DNA of 64,000 bases from Aureibaculum luteum (GTDB lineage Bacteria > Bacteroidota > Bacteroidia > Flavobacteriales > Flavobacteriaceae), in NCBI RefSeq assembly GCF_003449015.1, contig NZ_QRGD01000007.1:186001-250000 (forward strand). Reading direction: 5' to 3'. Shown one piece after another: positions 45,222 through 55,140 of this stretch; position 1 is the stretch's first letter, and every line of letters begins with the position of its first letter. The notes under the pieces were generated by a model. The model had not been told where the DNA came from and searched no databases. It saw nothing but the letters and a program-made list of their open reading frames with translations. A program made the position numbers and the translations under genes.

Positions 45222-45254
45222 AATATATTTTTAGGTTTGTCTAAAAATATATTT
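45221..45254. promoter_or_regulatory. perfect 14+6+14 palindrome, probable DtxR-family operator
   Basis: Left arm AAATATATTTTTAG (45221-45234), centre GTTTGT (45235-45240), right arm CTAAAAATATATTT (45241-45254). The arms are exact reverse complements. The TTTAG...CTAAA core resembles DtxR/MntR-type boxes. It lies between two outward-facing -7 boxes, one for the receptor and one for the repressor gene, so one regulator could control both. Confidence 0.75.
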
Positions 45255-45270
45255 AATAAAATTAAAAACG

Positions 45271-45278
45271 TATATTTG
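45271..45278 (+). promoter_or_regulatory. -7 box of the dtxR-feo operon
   Basis: TATATTTG on the plus strand, 18 bp before the ATG at 45297 and 16 bp from the palindrome. It supports that start over the longer frame from 45195. Confidence 0.6.
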
Positions 45279-45296
45279 CATAGTCAAAATTATTAT

Positions 45297-45953
45297 ATGC
45301 TTAGTTCTTCTGAAGAAAATTATTTAAAATCGATTTATCATCTTGAGCTTCTTGAGCCCAAAGGGGTTAGCACGAACGCTATTGCAAAAAAAATGAACAC
45401 AAAAGCATCATCTGTAACGGATATGGTGCAGAAGTTATCTGATAAAAAACTAGTAGTTTATAAAAAATATCAAGGTGTTCAACTTTCTAAAGAGGGAAAA
45501 GGAATTGCAGTTTATTTGGTAAGAAAACATCGCTTGTGGGAATGTTTTTTAGTAGATAAATTAGATTTTGCTTGGGATGAAGTGCATGAAATTGCAGAAC
45601 AGCTAGAGCATATAAAGTCAGACGATTTGGTGGATAAGCTAGATGAATTTTTAGATTTTCCAACGATAGACCCACATGGAGATCCTATTCCAGATAAGGA
45701 TGGTAACATTACCAAAAGGGAAAAAATTCAATTGTCTTATTTAGAGGTAAACCAAGAAAGTACTTTGTTAGGGGTTAAAGATTCGTCAGACGAATTTTTA
45801 AGATATTTAGATAAAAACGAGATTGCAATAGGTCAAAAAATTACGGTACTTGCTAAAGAGCCTTTTGATAATTCTTTAACTATTAAAGTTGGAAAAAAGG
45901 AGATGTTAATTTCACAAAAAGCGGCTCATAACTTATATTTAATAAAAAAATGA
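45297..45953 (+). CDS. DtxR/MntR-family metal-dependent repressor
   Basis: 218 residues. A winged-helix DNA-binding domain (about 1-65; NYLKSIYHL, STNAIAKKMNTKASSVTDMV) is followed by a metal-binding dimerisation domain ([31 protein letters not shown]) and a C-terminal FeoA/SH3-like domain (about 145-218). It represses metal-uptake genes when Fe2+ or Mn2+ is bound. The open frame starts at 45195, but that extension contains the operator and promoter; ATG 45297 is the start. It overlaps the next gene by ATGA. Confidence 0.92.
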   Translation: MLSSSEENYLKSIYHLELLEPKGVSTNAIAKKMNTKASSVTDMVQKLSDKKLVVYKKYQGVQLSKEGKGIAVYLVRKHRLWECFLVDKLDFAWDEVHEIAEQLEHIKSDDLVDKLDEFLDFPTIDPHGDPIPDKDGNITKREKIQLSYLEVNQESTLLGVKDSSDEFLRYLDKNEIAIGQKITVLAKEPFDNSLTIKVGKKEMLISQKAAHNLYLIKK

Positions 45954-46984
45954 ATTATAATCCAACACATGCATTGTTAATATTTTTCGGACTGGTTTTG
46001 ATATCTTATTTATTATTTAGACCAAAGTCAGGATGGTTTTGGGTCATTAAGAATAATTTAAAATCAAACGAAAAAATAGTTATTGAAGATGTTTTAAAAC
46101 AATTATATCACATCGAAAATTCAGGAAAGGAAATGAATTTGCACGATTTGAATAATTCATTGAAATTTAATGATAGAACTATTGTTGATGTGGTTAAAAA
46201 AATGACAATAATTGAATTGATAACCTTTGATGGTGATAATTTAAAATTAACCGATTCGGGTAGAGATTATGCATTGCGAATTGTTAGAGTGCATAGGCTT
46301 TGGGAAAAATATTTGGCTGAAAAAACAGGTTTTGATAAAGTGGAGTGGCACATTCGAGCAGAAGACATGGAGCATAAATTGAGTCATGAAGAAACAGATT
46401 TGTTAGCCACACGTTTAGGAAATCCTCAATATGATCCACATGGAGATCCTATTCCCACCAAATTAGGAAAAGTGGCTGATTTAGAAGGTGAGTTTTTGTC
46501 ATCTTTAAAAGTTGGTTCTGTTGGTAGAATAGTGCATATAGAAGATGAGCCTGATGTAATTTACAAACAAATACTTGCAGAGAAAATTCATATTGGTTCT
46601 CAAATAAGAGTTATAGAGAATAATAAAGAACGCGTGGTTTTTTATGCGGAAGGTCAAGAGTTTGTTCTGGCTCCAATAGTAGCGGCAAATATTACCATTA
46701 CGCTTCTTGAAAAAGAAGAATCATTGGAAGAGAATATGGCCAGATTATCTAGTTTAAAAGATAATGAAGAGGCTTCTATTATAGGAATTTCAAAAGAAAG
46801 TAGAGGAGATAGTAGAAGAAGATTATTGGATTTAGGATTTGTAAGGGGAGCTAAAATAAGCATCGATTTAGAGAGCCCTTTTGGCAATCCTATTGCTTAT
46901 TTAATTAAAGGTACCAGCATTGCTTTAAGGCATGATCAAGCTTCTAAAATTCTCATCAAAAAGGGTATAGAAAATGGAAAATAA
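45950..46984 (+). CDS. membrane-anchored DtxR-like/FeoA fusion protein
   Basis: 344 residues. An N-terminal hydrophobic helix (about 8-23, [17 protein letters not shown]) is followed by a DtxR-like winged helix and dimerisation domain (about 40-160; [36 protein letters not shown]). A FeoA/SH3-like domain (about 165-245) and a second C-terminal FeoA domain (about 265-340; [32 protein letters not shown]) complete it. The membrane anchor is unusual for a DtxR-type regulator. The protein may be the FeoA partner of FeoB, with a regulator-like domain used for sensing. It overlaps the repressor gene by 4 bp and the NFeoB gene by 11 bp. Confidence 0.85.
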   Translation: MNYNPTHALLIFFGLVLISYLLFRPKSGWFWVIKNNLKSNEKIVIEDVLKQLYHIENSGKEMNLHDLNNSLKFNDRTIVDVVKKMTIIELITFDGDNLKLTDSGRDYALRIVRVHRLWEKYLAEKTGFDKVEWHIRAEDMEHKLSHEETDLLATRLGNPQYDPHGDPIPTKLGKVADLEGEFLSSLKVGSVGRIVHIEDEPDVIYKQILAEKIHIGSQIRVIENNKERVVFYAEGQEFVLAPIVAANITITLLEKEESLEENMARLSSLKDNEEASIIGISKESRGDSRRRLLDLGFVRGAKISIDLESPFGNPIAYLIKGTSIALRHDQASKILIKKGIENGK

Positions 46985-47738
46985 AGTAAATAGTGCTTGT
47001 GAAACTTGCCCGCAATTTAATGCGAAAGGATTAAAAAAGTTAGGTGTTCATACCGATAATATTGACTATGTAGTCGCTTTAGCGGGTAATCCAAATACAG
47101 GAAAAAGTACCGTTTTTAATGCATTAACCGGTTTGCGTCAACATACGGGAAATTGGCCTGGTAAAACGGTGGTTAGGGCTGAAGGTGCTTTTGAGTATAA
47201 TGACAGTAAATTTAAATTGGTTGATTTACCAGGAACCTATTCGCTGCTATCTACATCGCAAGATGAGGAGGTGGCACGAGATTTTATTCTTTTCGGAAAG
47301 CCTAATGTAACGGTAATTGTTGTAGATGCCAGTAGGTTAGAACGAAATCTAAATTTAGTATTGCAAATATTAGAGATTACAGATAAAGCAGTGTTATGCT
47401 TAAATCTTATGGATGAGGCCAAAAGAAATAACATTAAAATAGATGAAAGAACGCTCTCTAGAGATTTGGGAATACCAGTAGTGCCAACGAGTGCTCGATT
47501 TAACGAAGGGATTCCTGATTTAATACAAACGATAAGCGAGGTGGCTTCAGGAAAAATAATTTGTAAACCACACAGAATAAAAAATGTACCAAAAAAAATT
47601 GAAGATGCTGTGGAAAAGTTGAGTACAGAGATAAAAAAACAATTTCCAACGATACCCAATAGTAGATGGATTGCATTTCGATTATTGGAAGGTGATGATC
47701 GTATTTTAAAAGCGTTAAGGACAGGTGAATTTGCTTAA
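46974..47738 (+). CDS. FeoB GTPase domain encoded as a separate protein
   Basis: 254 residues carrying the soluble part of FeoB. A CxxC motif (C9-E-T-C12) precedes the G domain: G1 G38-NPNTGKS, G3 V83-DLPG, G4 NLMDEAK, G5 TSARF, then the helical spacer. The frame ends GEFA-stop, and two in-frame stops (TAA, AAA, TAA) separate it from the transporter part, which begins 9 bp later. The split is therefore not a single sequencing error. It supplies GTP hydrolysis for Fe2+ import at the inner membrane. Confidence 0.9.
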   Translation: MENKVNSACETCPQFNAKGLKKLGVHTDNIDYVVALAGNPNTGKSTVFNALTGLRQHTGNWPGKTVVRAEGAFEYNDSKFKLVDLPGTYSLLSTSQDEEVARDFILFGKPNVTVIVVDASRLERNLNLVLQILEITDKAVLCLNLMDEAKRNNIKIDERTLSRDLGIPVVPTSARFNEGIPDLIQTISEVASGKIICKPHRIKNVPKKIEDAVEKLSTEIKKQFPTIPNSRWIAFRLLEGDDRILKALRTGEFA

Positions 47739-47747
47739 AAATAACAA

Positions 47748-49163
47748 ATGAATAAAGACGAGATAGAAAATTTAATAACATTATCCTCAGATTTACGCTG
47801 GAAAATTGGTGACGATTTTCATGATAGCTTAGCAGAGGGTATTTATGCAGATGCTTCTGAAATTTCAAGTGCATCTGTGAGCAAAGATAATAAGAAGAAA
47901 AAATTTCGTTTAGATGCGAAGATTGATAGAATTGTAACGAGTAAAACGTGGGGATTTCCAATCATGTTTTTAGTGTTGGCTTTGATATTATGGATTACAA
48001 TTATAGGTGCTAATTACCCATCAGCTATGTTAGCTGATGTATTGTTAGATGTTGTTCATCCCTTTTTAAAAGGATTGGCAGCGAGTATAGGAATGCCTTG
48101 GTGGTTAGACGGATTTTTAATTGATGGTATTTATTTAGCTGTTGCTTGGGTTATTGCTGTAATGTTGCCGCCTATGGCTATCTTTTTTCCGTTATTTACA
48201 TTGCTTGAAGATTTTGGATATTTACCCAGAGTAGCATTTAATATGGACTATTTGTTTAAAAAATCTGGAGCTCATGGTAAACAAGCATTAACGATGAGTA
48301 TGGGTTTTGGCTGTAACGCTGCAGGGGTAGTAGCAACACGAATTATTGATAGTCCCAGAGAACGTTTGATTGCAATAATTACTAATAATTTTTCATTGTG
48401 TAATGGTCGTTGGCCTACTCAGATATTAATAGCTACTATTTTTATAGGTGCTGTAGTTCCTTCTTCTCTTTCTACCGTTGCTTCTATGTCAGCGGTTATT
48501 GGAATTGCAATTTTAGGAATATTTTTTATGTTTTTAACATCTTGGGCTCTAACGAAAACGGTGTTAAAAGGAGAGGTTTCTACTTTTAATTTGGAATTAC
48601 CACCTTATCGTCCTCCAAGAGTATTAAAAACAATTTATACTTCATTAATAGACAGAACTTTAATTGTTTTATGGAGAGCTATTGTTTTTGCGGCTCCAGC
48701 AGGTGCGGTAATATGGTTAATCTCAAATATTTATATAGGTAATGAAAGTATCGCCGCATGGACTATAGATTCTTTAGATAGTTTTGGTTTTCTACTTGGT
48801 TTAAATGGAGTTATTTTATTGGCTTATATTGTAGCTATTCCAGCAAATGAAATTGTTATACCAACTATTTTAATGTTAACTGTTTTGGTTACCGGTGTTA
48901 CAGGAGGTGAAGGTGCGGGAATTATGTTTGAATTAGATTCAGTAAATGCCACTGGTGATTTATTACGATCAGGAGGTTGGACCTTGCTAACAGCGGTTAA
49001 TTTGATGTTATTTAGCTTGTTGCACAACCCGTGTAGTACAACTATTTATACCATATACAAAGAAACAAACAGTTTAAAATGGACAACCGTAGCCACAGTT
49101 TTACCTGTGATTATGGGTTTTGTAGTTACTTTTTTAGTTGCACAAATTTGGCGATTGTTTTGA
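47748..49163 (+). CDS. FeoB membrane transporter domain encoded as a separate protein
   Basis: 471 residues comprising the membrane part of FeoB. It begins with a short helical tail of the spacer domain (about 1-70), then about eight hydrophobic helices with the Gate motifs ([18 protein letters not shown] with its conserved Cys, and [11 protein letters not shown]) and the C-terminal Nucleoside/Gate half ([30 protein letters not shown]). Together with the preceding gene it totals 725 residues, the size of a normal one-piece FeoB. It moves Fe2+ across the inner membrane. Confidence 0.9.
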   Translation: MNKDEIENLITLSSDLRWKIGDDFHDSLAEGIYADASEISSASVSKDNKKKKFRLDAKIDRIVTSKTWGFPIMFLVLALILWITIIGANYPSAMLADVLLDVVHPFLKGLAASIGMPWWLDGFLIDGIYLAVAWVIAVMLPPMAIFFPLFTLLEDFGYLPRVAFNMDYLFKKSGAHGKQALTMSMGFGCNAAGVVATRIIDSPRERLIAIITNNFSLCNGRWPTQILIATIFIGAVVPSSLSTVASMSAVIGIAILGIFFMFLTSWALTKTVLKGEVSTFNLELPPYRPPRVLKTIYTSLIDRTLIVLWRAIVFAAPAGAVIWLISNIYIGNESIAAWTIDSLDSFGFLLGLNGVILLAYIVAIPANEIVIPTILMLTVLVTGVTGGEGAGIMFELDSVNATGDLLRSGGWTLLTAVNLMLFSLLHNPCSTTIYTIYKETNSLKWTTVATVLPVIMGFVVTFLVAQIWRLF

Positions 49164-49191
49164 TATAATATACTTTTATAAAAAAATCGAT

Positions 49192-52100
49192 TTGCAACCA
49201 TCAACATTTCAAGTTTATAATGCATCCGCAGGAAGTGGTAAAACATTTACGCTTGTAAAGTCTTATGTAAAGATTTTATTAGAAACGGAAGAGACGTATC
49301 GTTTTCAACATATTTTAGCCGTAACCTTTACCAATAAAGCCGCGGCAGAAATGAAAACAAGGGTGATAGAAAATCTAAGAGCGTTTTCTAATCCTGATAT
49401 TTTAAAAAATAAAACGGATCTTTTCAAGACCATAGAAGCTGATTTTTTAAAGGAAGGAATAATTGTAAATGATATTGCATTACATCAACGCTCCAAAAAA
49501 GTAGTAAATGCTATTCTTCAAAATTACTCTGCATTTAATATAACCACCATTGATAGTTTTACGCATCGGTTAATTCGAAGTTTTGCTCATGATTTGGGAC
49601 TGTCGCTTAATTTTGATGTTGAAATGGATGCCAATTCGTTATTAGACGAGGCTGTAGATCAACTTATTTCTCAAATTGGTGAAGATGCTGAATTAACAAC
49701 TATTTTAATCGATTTTGCTCTACAGAAAACTGATGATGATAAGTCGTGGGATATAACGCGAGAGCTAAAAGAAATTGCAAAAATATTATTGAATGAAAAT
49801 GATAAAACACAGCTCGAAAAAATTCAAGAAAAACCAATAAAAGATTTTATTGACTTAAAAAATGAGTTACTTAAAAATCAAAAATTACTAGAAAATCAAT
49901 TCAAGTCAATTGGTGAAGAAGGTATAAAGATTATTGAAAATTTGGGATTGAATTTCAATGATTTTTTTAGGTCAATGTTACCCAATCATTTTAAAAATAT
50001 AGCTTACAATTTAGAAAAGGCCAAATTTTTTAGTGTAAATAGCTTAAGAGAAAAAGTAACGAATCAAGAGTTTTATGCAAAATCAAAATCGCCCGATATA
50101 AAAGCAGCCATTGATGGTGTAGCCTCTGAATTAAGCTCCTTGTATTTTGAGTCTGAAAAAATATATCAAGAATATATTTTAAAGCAACTTTTTCTTAAGA
50201 ACTTAATACCACTTGCAGTATTAAGTCGTATTAACAAGACGTTAAACGAGATAAAAGAAGAAAAGAATATTCGCTTAAATGCCGAGTTTAATCAACTTAT
50301 AAGTAAAAATTTACAAGACCAACCGGCACCTTATATTTACGAGCGTATTGGTGAAAAATTCAAGCATTATTTTATTGATGAAATGCAAGATACTTCCTTG
50401 CTGCAATGGCATAATATCATTCCATTAATAAAAAATGCCTTGTCTCAAGAACATACCGGATTGCTTTTGGTGGGCGATACCAAACAGTCCATTTATCGTT
50501 GGCGAGGAAGTGAGCCAGAACAGTTCCTTAAATTGGCTCAAGAAGGAGATACTCATGCTCATAACCCTTTTCATATAAAAAAGGAGTTACGGTCTTTAGA
50601 AACTAATTATCGAAGTTATACGGAGGTTATTAATTTTAACAACAACTTTTTTCAATACATTTCTAATTATTTTAATGAAGTTGATTACAAGGATATTTAC
50701 TTTAATGAGAATAAGCAGCAACAAACCAATAAAGTGGGCGGATATGTTTCACTATCTTTTGTTGAAAAAGGCTTAGTTGCTGACGAAAAGGGGTTGGCTT
50801 ATGGAGAAAAAGTACTTCAGATTATAAAAAATGCAGCGGAAGATTTTCAATTAAATGAAATTTGTGTACTCACAAGAACAAAGAAACATGGCGTTGCTAT
50901 TGCCAATTTTTTAACAGAAAATAATGTCGATATTATCAGTTCGGAAACATTGTTATTACAGAATTCTGAAAAGGTTAATTATGTGATTGATGTATTAACA
51001 TATCTTCAAAATAACAACGATAAGGAGGCGAAGTTTAACCTGCTCTATTTTTTATATAATCATTTAGGTGTGACTAGTGATAAGCACTTGTTTTTTAAAG
51101 AATTAATTGACTTATCTGTCGTTGAGTTATTTCAGTTTTTAAACGATTTTCAAATTGACTTTGATCCTAAAGAGATTGGACAATTACCACTTTATGAAAG
51201 TGTTGAATATATTTTAAGAAGCATTAATTTTAATGAAACTTCTGATGCCTATTTACAATTCTTTTTAGATGAGGTATTAAAATATTCACTAAAAAAATCG
51301 ACGGATACCCGAGCGTTTTTAGAATTTTGGAAAGATAAAAAAGATAAGCTCAGTATCGTAGTGCCTGAAGAAAAAAATGCCGTTCAGATTATGACCATTC
51401 ATAAGTCTAAAGGACTGGAATTTCCAGTAGTTATTTTTCCTTTCGATTTAGATATTTATAGAGATATGGGGTCTAAAGGTTGGTATTCGATTGAAAACCC
51501 TGAGGACTTTAATAATTTTGAGACTTTATTGGTCAATCAGAGTAAATCGTTAGAGAATATTGGCGAATTAGGCCAGCAATTGTATCAATCCTATCGAAAT
51601 GAAAAGGAATTAGATAATATTAATTTGTTATATGTCACTTTTACAAGAGCAATTGAGCAATTATATATTATTGGAGAGCAAAAAACGTTAAAGGATAAAC
51701 CTTCTTCTTCTTCTCAATTTTTAATGGATTTCTTGGATAAAAAAGGCGAATGGAGTGAGACAAAAACCGAATATGTTTTTGGAAATAAAGAAAGAGTTTC
51801 TGTTAAACCTGAGGACAAGAAAAACACGGTACAATTTAATCAATTAATGAGTACTTCTTGGCAATCGCATAACATTGCCATTGTGGCAAATTCTTCATTG
51901 TTATGGGATAGTGAGCGAGGTGAATCTATTAAATATGGTAATTTAATTCACGAATTGATGTCTCAGATTAAAACTGCAGATGATATTGAAGAGGTTATTG
52001 AAAAATATGTGAGTTTAGGGAATATTATTGCGAGTGACAAGGAAACTATTAGTGGTTTAATCCATCAAATAGTATCACATCCAAGTTTAGAAAGTTATTA

Positions 52101-52353
52101 TCAGCAGAACAATACCGTCTATAACGAACGTGAGATCTTTACAGAATTAGGTGAGATTATTATACCAGATCGTTTGGTGATTGACGAAGATAATAATGCC
52201 ACAATAATCGATTATAAAACAGGAAAACCAGAAAAAAAATACCATCATCAACTGAATAGTTATGCCAATGTTGTATCTCAATTGGGCTATACAGTTGCTA
52301 AGAAGATGTTGGTTTATATAGATGAAGATATCGCTGTAGAAGAGGTATTATAA
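49192..52353 (+). CDS. AddA/RecB-like UvrD-family helicase-nuclease
   Basis: About 1053 residues. UvrD/Rep superfamily 1 helicase: Walker A NASAGSGKTFTL at the N-terminus, motif Ia AVTFTNKAAAEM, Walker B HYFIDEMQDTS, motif III LLLVGDTKQSIYRWRGSEP, motif V VQIMTIHKSKGLEFPVV, motif VI LLYVTFTRAIEQLYI. The C-terminal PD-(D/E)XK nuclease core reads IPDRLVID and IIDYKTG. The family processes double-strand breaks together with an AddB-type partner, which is not in this window. TTG at 49192-49194 directly precedes the helicase fold; the frame is open to 49138 but that overlaps feoB. Confidence 0.88.
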   Translation: MQPSTFQVYNASAGSGKTFTLVKSYVKILLETEETYRFQHILAVTFTNKAAAEMKTRVIENLRAFSNPDILKNKTDLFKTIEADFLKEGIIVNDIALHQRSKKVVNAILQNYSAFNITTIDSFTHRLIRSFAHDLGLSLNFDVEMDANSLLDEAVDQLISQIGEDAELTTILIDFALQKTDDDKSWDITRELKEIAKILLNENDKTQLEKIQEKPIKDFIDLKNELLKNQKLLENQFKSIGEEGIKIIENLGLNFNDFFRSMLPNHFKNIAYNLEKAKFFSVNSLREKVTNQEFYAKSKSPDIKAAIDGVASELSSLYFESEKIYQEYILKQLFLKNLIPLAVLSRINKTLNEIKEEKNIRLNAEFNQLISKNLQDQPAPYIYERIGEKFKHYFIDEMQDTSLLQWHNIIPLIKNALSQEHTGLLLVGDTKQSIYRWRGSEPEQFLKLAQEGDTHAHNPFHIKKELRSLETNYRSYTEVINFNNNFFQYISNYFNEVDYKDIYFNENKQQQTNKVGGYVSLSFVEKGLVADEKGLAYGEKVLQIIKNAAEDFQLNEICVLTRTKKHGVAIANFLTENNVDIISSETLLLQNSEKVNYVIDVLTYLQNNNDKEAKFNLLYFLYNHLGVTSDKHLFFKELIDLSVVELFQFLNDFQIDFDPKEIGQLPLYESVEYILRSINFNETSDAYLQFFLDEVLKYSLKKSTDTRAFLEFWKDKKDKLSIVVPEEKNAVQIMTIHKSKGLEFPVVIFPFDLDIYRDMGSKGWYSIENPEDFNNFETLLVNQSKSLENIGELGQQLYQSYRNEKELDNINLLYVTFTRAIEQLYIIGEQKTLKDKPSSSSQFLMDFLDKKGEWSETKTEYVFGNKERVSVKPEDKKNTVQFNQLMSTSWQSHNIAIVANSSLLWDSERGESIKYGNLIHELMSQIKTADDIEEVIEKYVSLGNIIASDKETISGLIHQIVSHPSLESYYQQNNTVYNEREIFTELGEIIIPDRLVIDEDNNATIIDYKTGKPEKKYHHQLNSYANVVSQLGYTVAKKMLVYIDEDIAVEEVL

Positions 52354-52373
52354 TTACGTGATTTTAAATTAAA

Positions 52374-52405
52374 TTGTCCTATTAAATCTCAAACCGCTAC
52401 TTTTG
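52374..52405 (+). promoter_or_regulatory. promoter of the cvpA-like gene
   Basis: TTG at 52374-52376, 21 bp, then TACTTTTG at 52398-52405 (exact TAnnTTTG), 17 bp before the ATG. The 21 bp spacing equals that at 21712-21743. Confidence 0.65.
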
Positions 52406-52422
52406 AGCTTTAAACCTAACCT

Positions 52423-52932
52423 ATGAATACCTTAGATATAATATTAGCCGCCTTGTTACTTTTCGGATTGGTCCGTGGATTTATGAAAGGTTTTTTTGTA
52501 GAAGTTGCCGGATTAGCAGCTTTGGCATTAGGACTTTACGGAGCTATTCATTTTTCACATTTTGCATCTAGTTATATAGAGAGAAGTGTAGAATGGAATG
52601 ACAAACAGATTCAAATAGCTGCTTTTGCTGTAACTTTTTTAGTAATCATTATTGCAATTTCTTTGGCTGGTAAACTATTGACTAAAATTGCAGACGTGGC
52701 TGCTCTAGGAACCTTTAATAAAATTATGGGAGGTGTATTCGGTGCAGCTAAGATTGGACTGATTTTAAGCGTAGTTTTAGTTGTATTTAGTAAATTAAAT
52801 AGAACAATACCTTTTCTCACAGAGGAGCAAATAGAGGAATCAGAATTGTACGAACCTGTTAGAGGTTTTGTACCCTTAATTTTTCCGAATATAGTTCAGG
52901 AGGATGAAGAGGCTAATGAAGATGAAGTTTAA
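52423..52932 (+). CDS. CvpA family membrane protein
   Basis: 169 residues with four hydrophobic helices (about 3-20, 25-45, 65-88, 105-122) and the CvpA start NTLDIILAALLLFGLVRGFMKGF. It ends with an acidic tail (EDEEANEDEV). CvpA-type proteins are needed for colicin V production and for envelope integrity in proteobacteria; in Bacteroidota the role is not established. Its 3' end overlaps the converging reductase gene by 4 bp. Confidence 0.88.
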   Translation: MNTLDIILAALLLFGLVRGFMKGFFVEVAGLAALALGLYGAIHFSHFASSYIERSVEWNDKQIQIAAFAVTFLVIIIAISLAGKLLTKIADVAALGTFNKIMGGVFGAAKIGLILSVVLVVFSKLNRTIPFLTEEQIEESELYEPVRGFVPLIFPNIVQEDEEANEDEV

Positions 52933-55133
52933 TAACAATCCATCAGTACAGCACCTTTATTTTGATAATAGCTAAGTGATTTTTTTAGGTATTTTTTACA
53001 AATTTCATCTAACGTATTGGTAACGTCTTTCTGCATAACAACAGATCCGCAAATCATAACAACACCTTTATTTTTGAGAATTTCGGAAATCTTTTCACCA
53101 TCTTCTTTTAATACATCTTGCACATATAACTTCTCCTCTTGTTCTTGAGATAAAGCCAATCGTAGTGACGCTAAGTTTCCTTTTTCTAGTTGTGCATCTA
53201 TTTCCTTTTTATACAGATTAAAAGATTCCTTTTTCCTTCCACCCCAATAAAGATGTAAACCTGATTTTTCATTGTTTTCATGCAACATGCCTAAATATGG
53301 GCCAATACCAGTTCCTGTAGCAATTAACATTACATTTTTTGCTTTTTTAGGAAGACGGAAGCCTTTATTTTTTACAATACTACATTCTATTTTATCGCCT
53401 ATGTTAAGGTTATTTAAATGATTAGAAATATATCCTTTGTCATGCAATTTAACGCTAATTAAGATGGTGTTTCCATCTGATTTCCCAATTGAATAAAGAC
53501 GTTCTCTATGGTCTTTATCACTTACAATTGATAGTAAATCACCAGATTTGAACCTTACTTTACCCAAGGTAACCTTTAGCTGAATCAAAAAAGTGTTATC
53601 ATATTGTTCATCTGCTTTCGTGTTTTTTGTGACTTCAAATGTGTAGGTTTTCCGCTTCTTTTTTGAGAGTATAGCTTCAGGTAATCTTATATCTAAATTT
53701 TCCTTGTCTTTCCATTGCAGTAACCATTGGTTAAAAGATTCTAAGGACTGATTGTTAATTGTAAAAACATTATCCAATCGGTTACTGTTAGCATGTTGTT
53801 GTAACATATCATCAACATGATATGCAAATTGACAAAAATCAGGATAAGCCAACGAACCAAAACCTACAACTGAGTAATCAAAGGATTTACCTTGTTGATG
53901 TGTTTGTAATAATGCATTGAATTTTTTTGCATTTGTAGGAGCTTCTCCTTTACCATAAGTCGCCGTCATCACAATTAAATGTTGCATGTTTTTGTAACTT
54001 TTGTAGCTGTTTAATTCTGCTAAGAACGACTTTTTGCCAAGTCTTATTAATTCTGAATGAAGGGCATTTGCAAAATGAAATGTATTTCCATTTTCGGAAC
54101 CGATAAGGATTACATATTCACAAGCATCTTTTTTAAAGCGATTTTTAATTCGCGACTTTCTGCGTTGCAAGGCAATGCTAAAACCAGAATACATGAAAAA
54201 AAGAATCCCTATACAGGCAAGTAGTAAAATAATACTCCAGAGAATGCTGGCTTGTCCAGTATGTAAAATCAGGCTGTAATAAGAAATTAATGCGGTAAAG
54301 GGATAGTTAAACTCGCTAACAATAGTACCGTTAAATTGATTAACTAATACTTCTTTGTTCTTTAATTGCAGTAAAAAATAACTGTCTGGAAATTCTGCAA
54401 AAGGGAATTCTATTTTGCGAACATCAGATAATTTGGTGTTGTTAAATATTTCAAATTGCGACAATGCTAATAGCGGCTCTTCTGCAAAAAGGGTATCTTC
54501 TTGATGAACTATTTTTGATTTTGGAATAATAGCAAACTGCTCTAATGAAAGATAAACACCGCTTATGGTGATAATGAGTATTGGAATTAACAACCATCTT
54601 CCAAATAGGGTATGATAATACGGATTGAATTTTTCTTTTACAATTGGCCTAAAAAAGCCAGGAAAGCCTCCTTGCTTTTTAAAGATTAGGAAAATTCCTG
54701 TTATGCTAATTAAAAAAAGTAATAAAGAGGTTAATCCAATAAAGAAACGCCCAATACTTTTTAAAAATAACGAACGATGTAGGTTGGTTGCAAATTGAAA
54801 TATTGAATTTGTTTCAGTAGGTTTTCCTAAATTATCTCCAGTTTTAGGGTTAATGTAGAAGATTTCATTATTGCCTTCTTCATCTATAATTGATGCGGTA
54901 ACCCAATCATTTTTATCAATTTCTACAGAGATAATTTCAGTATAATTTTCACGAAGTGTAGTTGCTATTTCAGCAACAGTAATCTCGTTTAAATTATTAG
55001 TTGTGTTAGGTTGTACACGATTTGAAATGGGCTCAAATGCTAATATAATTCCAGTTATGGAAGCGAGTAAGATAAAAATAGAAGAAGATACAGCCAAAAC
55101 AAGATGACTGTACCTCCAAACTGATAATGTCAT
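52929..55133 (-). CDS. PepSY-membrane/flavodoxin/NADPH-flavin reductase fusion (probable ferric-siderophore reductase)
   Basis: 734 residues. PepSY-associated membrane module (about 1-330) with four hydrophobic helices and two periplasmic PepSY parts. Then a flavodoxin domain (about 336-470; VILIGSENGNTFHFA, TATYGKGEAPTNAKKF, VVGFGSLAYPDFCQFA), and a ferredoxin-NADP-reductase module (RERLYSIGKSDG for FAD, MLIATGTGIGPYLGML for NADPH, C-terminal MDCY). It is an electron wire from cytoplasmic NADPH across the inner membrane. Last gene of the siderophore operon; XusC-like PepSY proteins in Bacteroides hold the same position. A role in reducing imported ferric complexes is inference from context. 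Confidence 0.88.
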   Translation of the reverse strand: MTLSVWRYSHLVLAVSSSIFILLASITGIILAFEPISNRVQPNTTNNLNEITVAEIATTLRENYTEIISVEIDKNDWVTASIIDEEGNNEIFYINPKTGDNLGKPTETNSIFQFATNLHRSLFLKSIGRFFIGLTSLLLFLISITGIFLIFKKQGGFPGFFRPIVKEKFNPYYHTLFGRWLLIPILIITISGVYLSLEQFAIIPKSKIVHQEDTLFAEEPLLALSQFEIFNNTKLSDVRKIEFPFAEFPDSYFLLQLKNKEVLVNQFNGTIVSEFNYPFTALISYYSLILHTGQASILWSIILLLACIGILFFMYSGFSIALQRRKSRIKNRFKKDACEYVILIGSENGNTFHFANALHSELIRLGKKSFLAELNSYKSYKNMQHLIVMTATYGKGEAPTNAKKFNALLQTHQQGKSFDYSVVGFGSLAYPDFCQFAYHVDDMLQQHANSNRLDNVFTINNQSLESFNQWLLQWKDKENLDIRLPEAILSKKKRKTYTFEVTKNTKADEQYDNTFLIQLKVTLGKVRFKSGDLLSIVSDKDHRERLYSIGKSDGNTILISVKLHDKGYISNHLNNLNIGDKIECSIVKNKGFRLPKKAKNVMLIATGTGIGPYLGMLHENNEKSGLHLYWGGRKKESFNLYKKEIDAQLEKGNLASLRLALSQEQEEKLYVQDVLKEDGEKISEILKNKGVVMICGSVVMQKDVTNTLDEICKKYLKKSLSYYQNKGAVLMDCY

Positions 55134-55140
55134 AATGAGC

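Noticed and set aside
47237-47659. Minus-strand ORF of 140 codons opposite the FeoB GTPase gene
   Set aside because: Shadow of a strongly conserved coding sequence (P-loop and G motifs on the other strand).
46974-47748. FeoB as a pseudogene broken by a nonsense mutation
   Set aside because: Two stops, a fresh ATG 9 bp on, and intact motifs in both halves fit a stable gene split better than decay.
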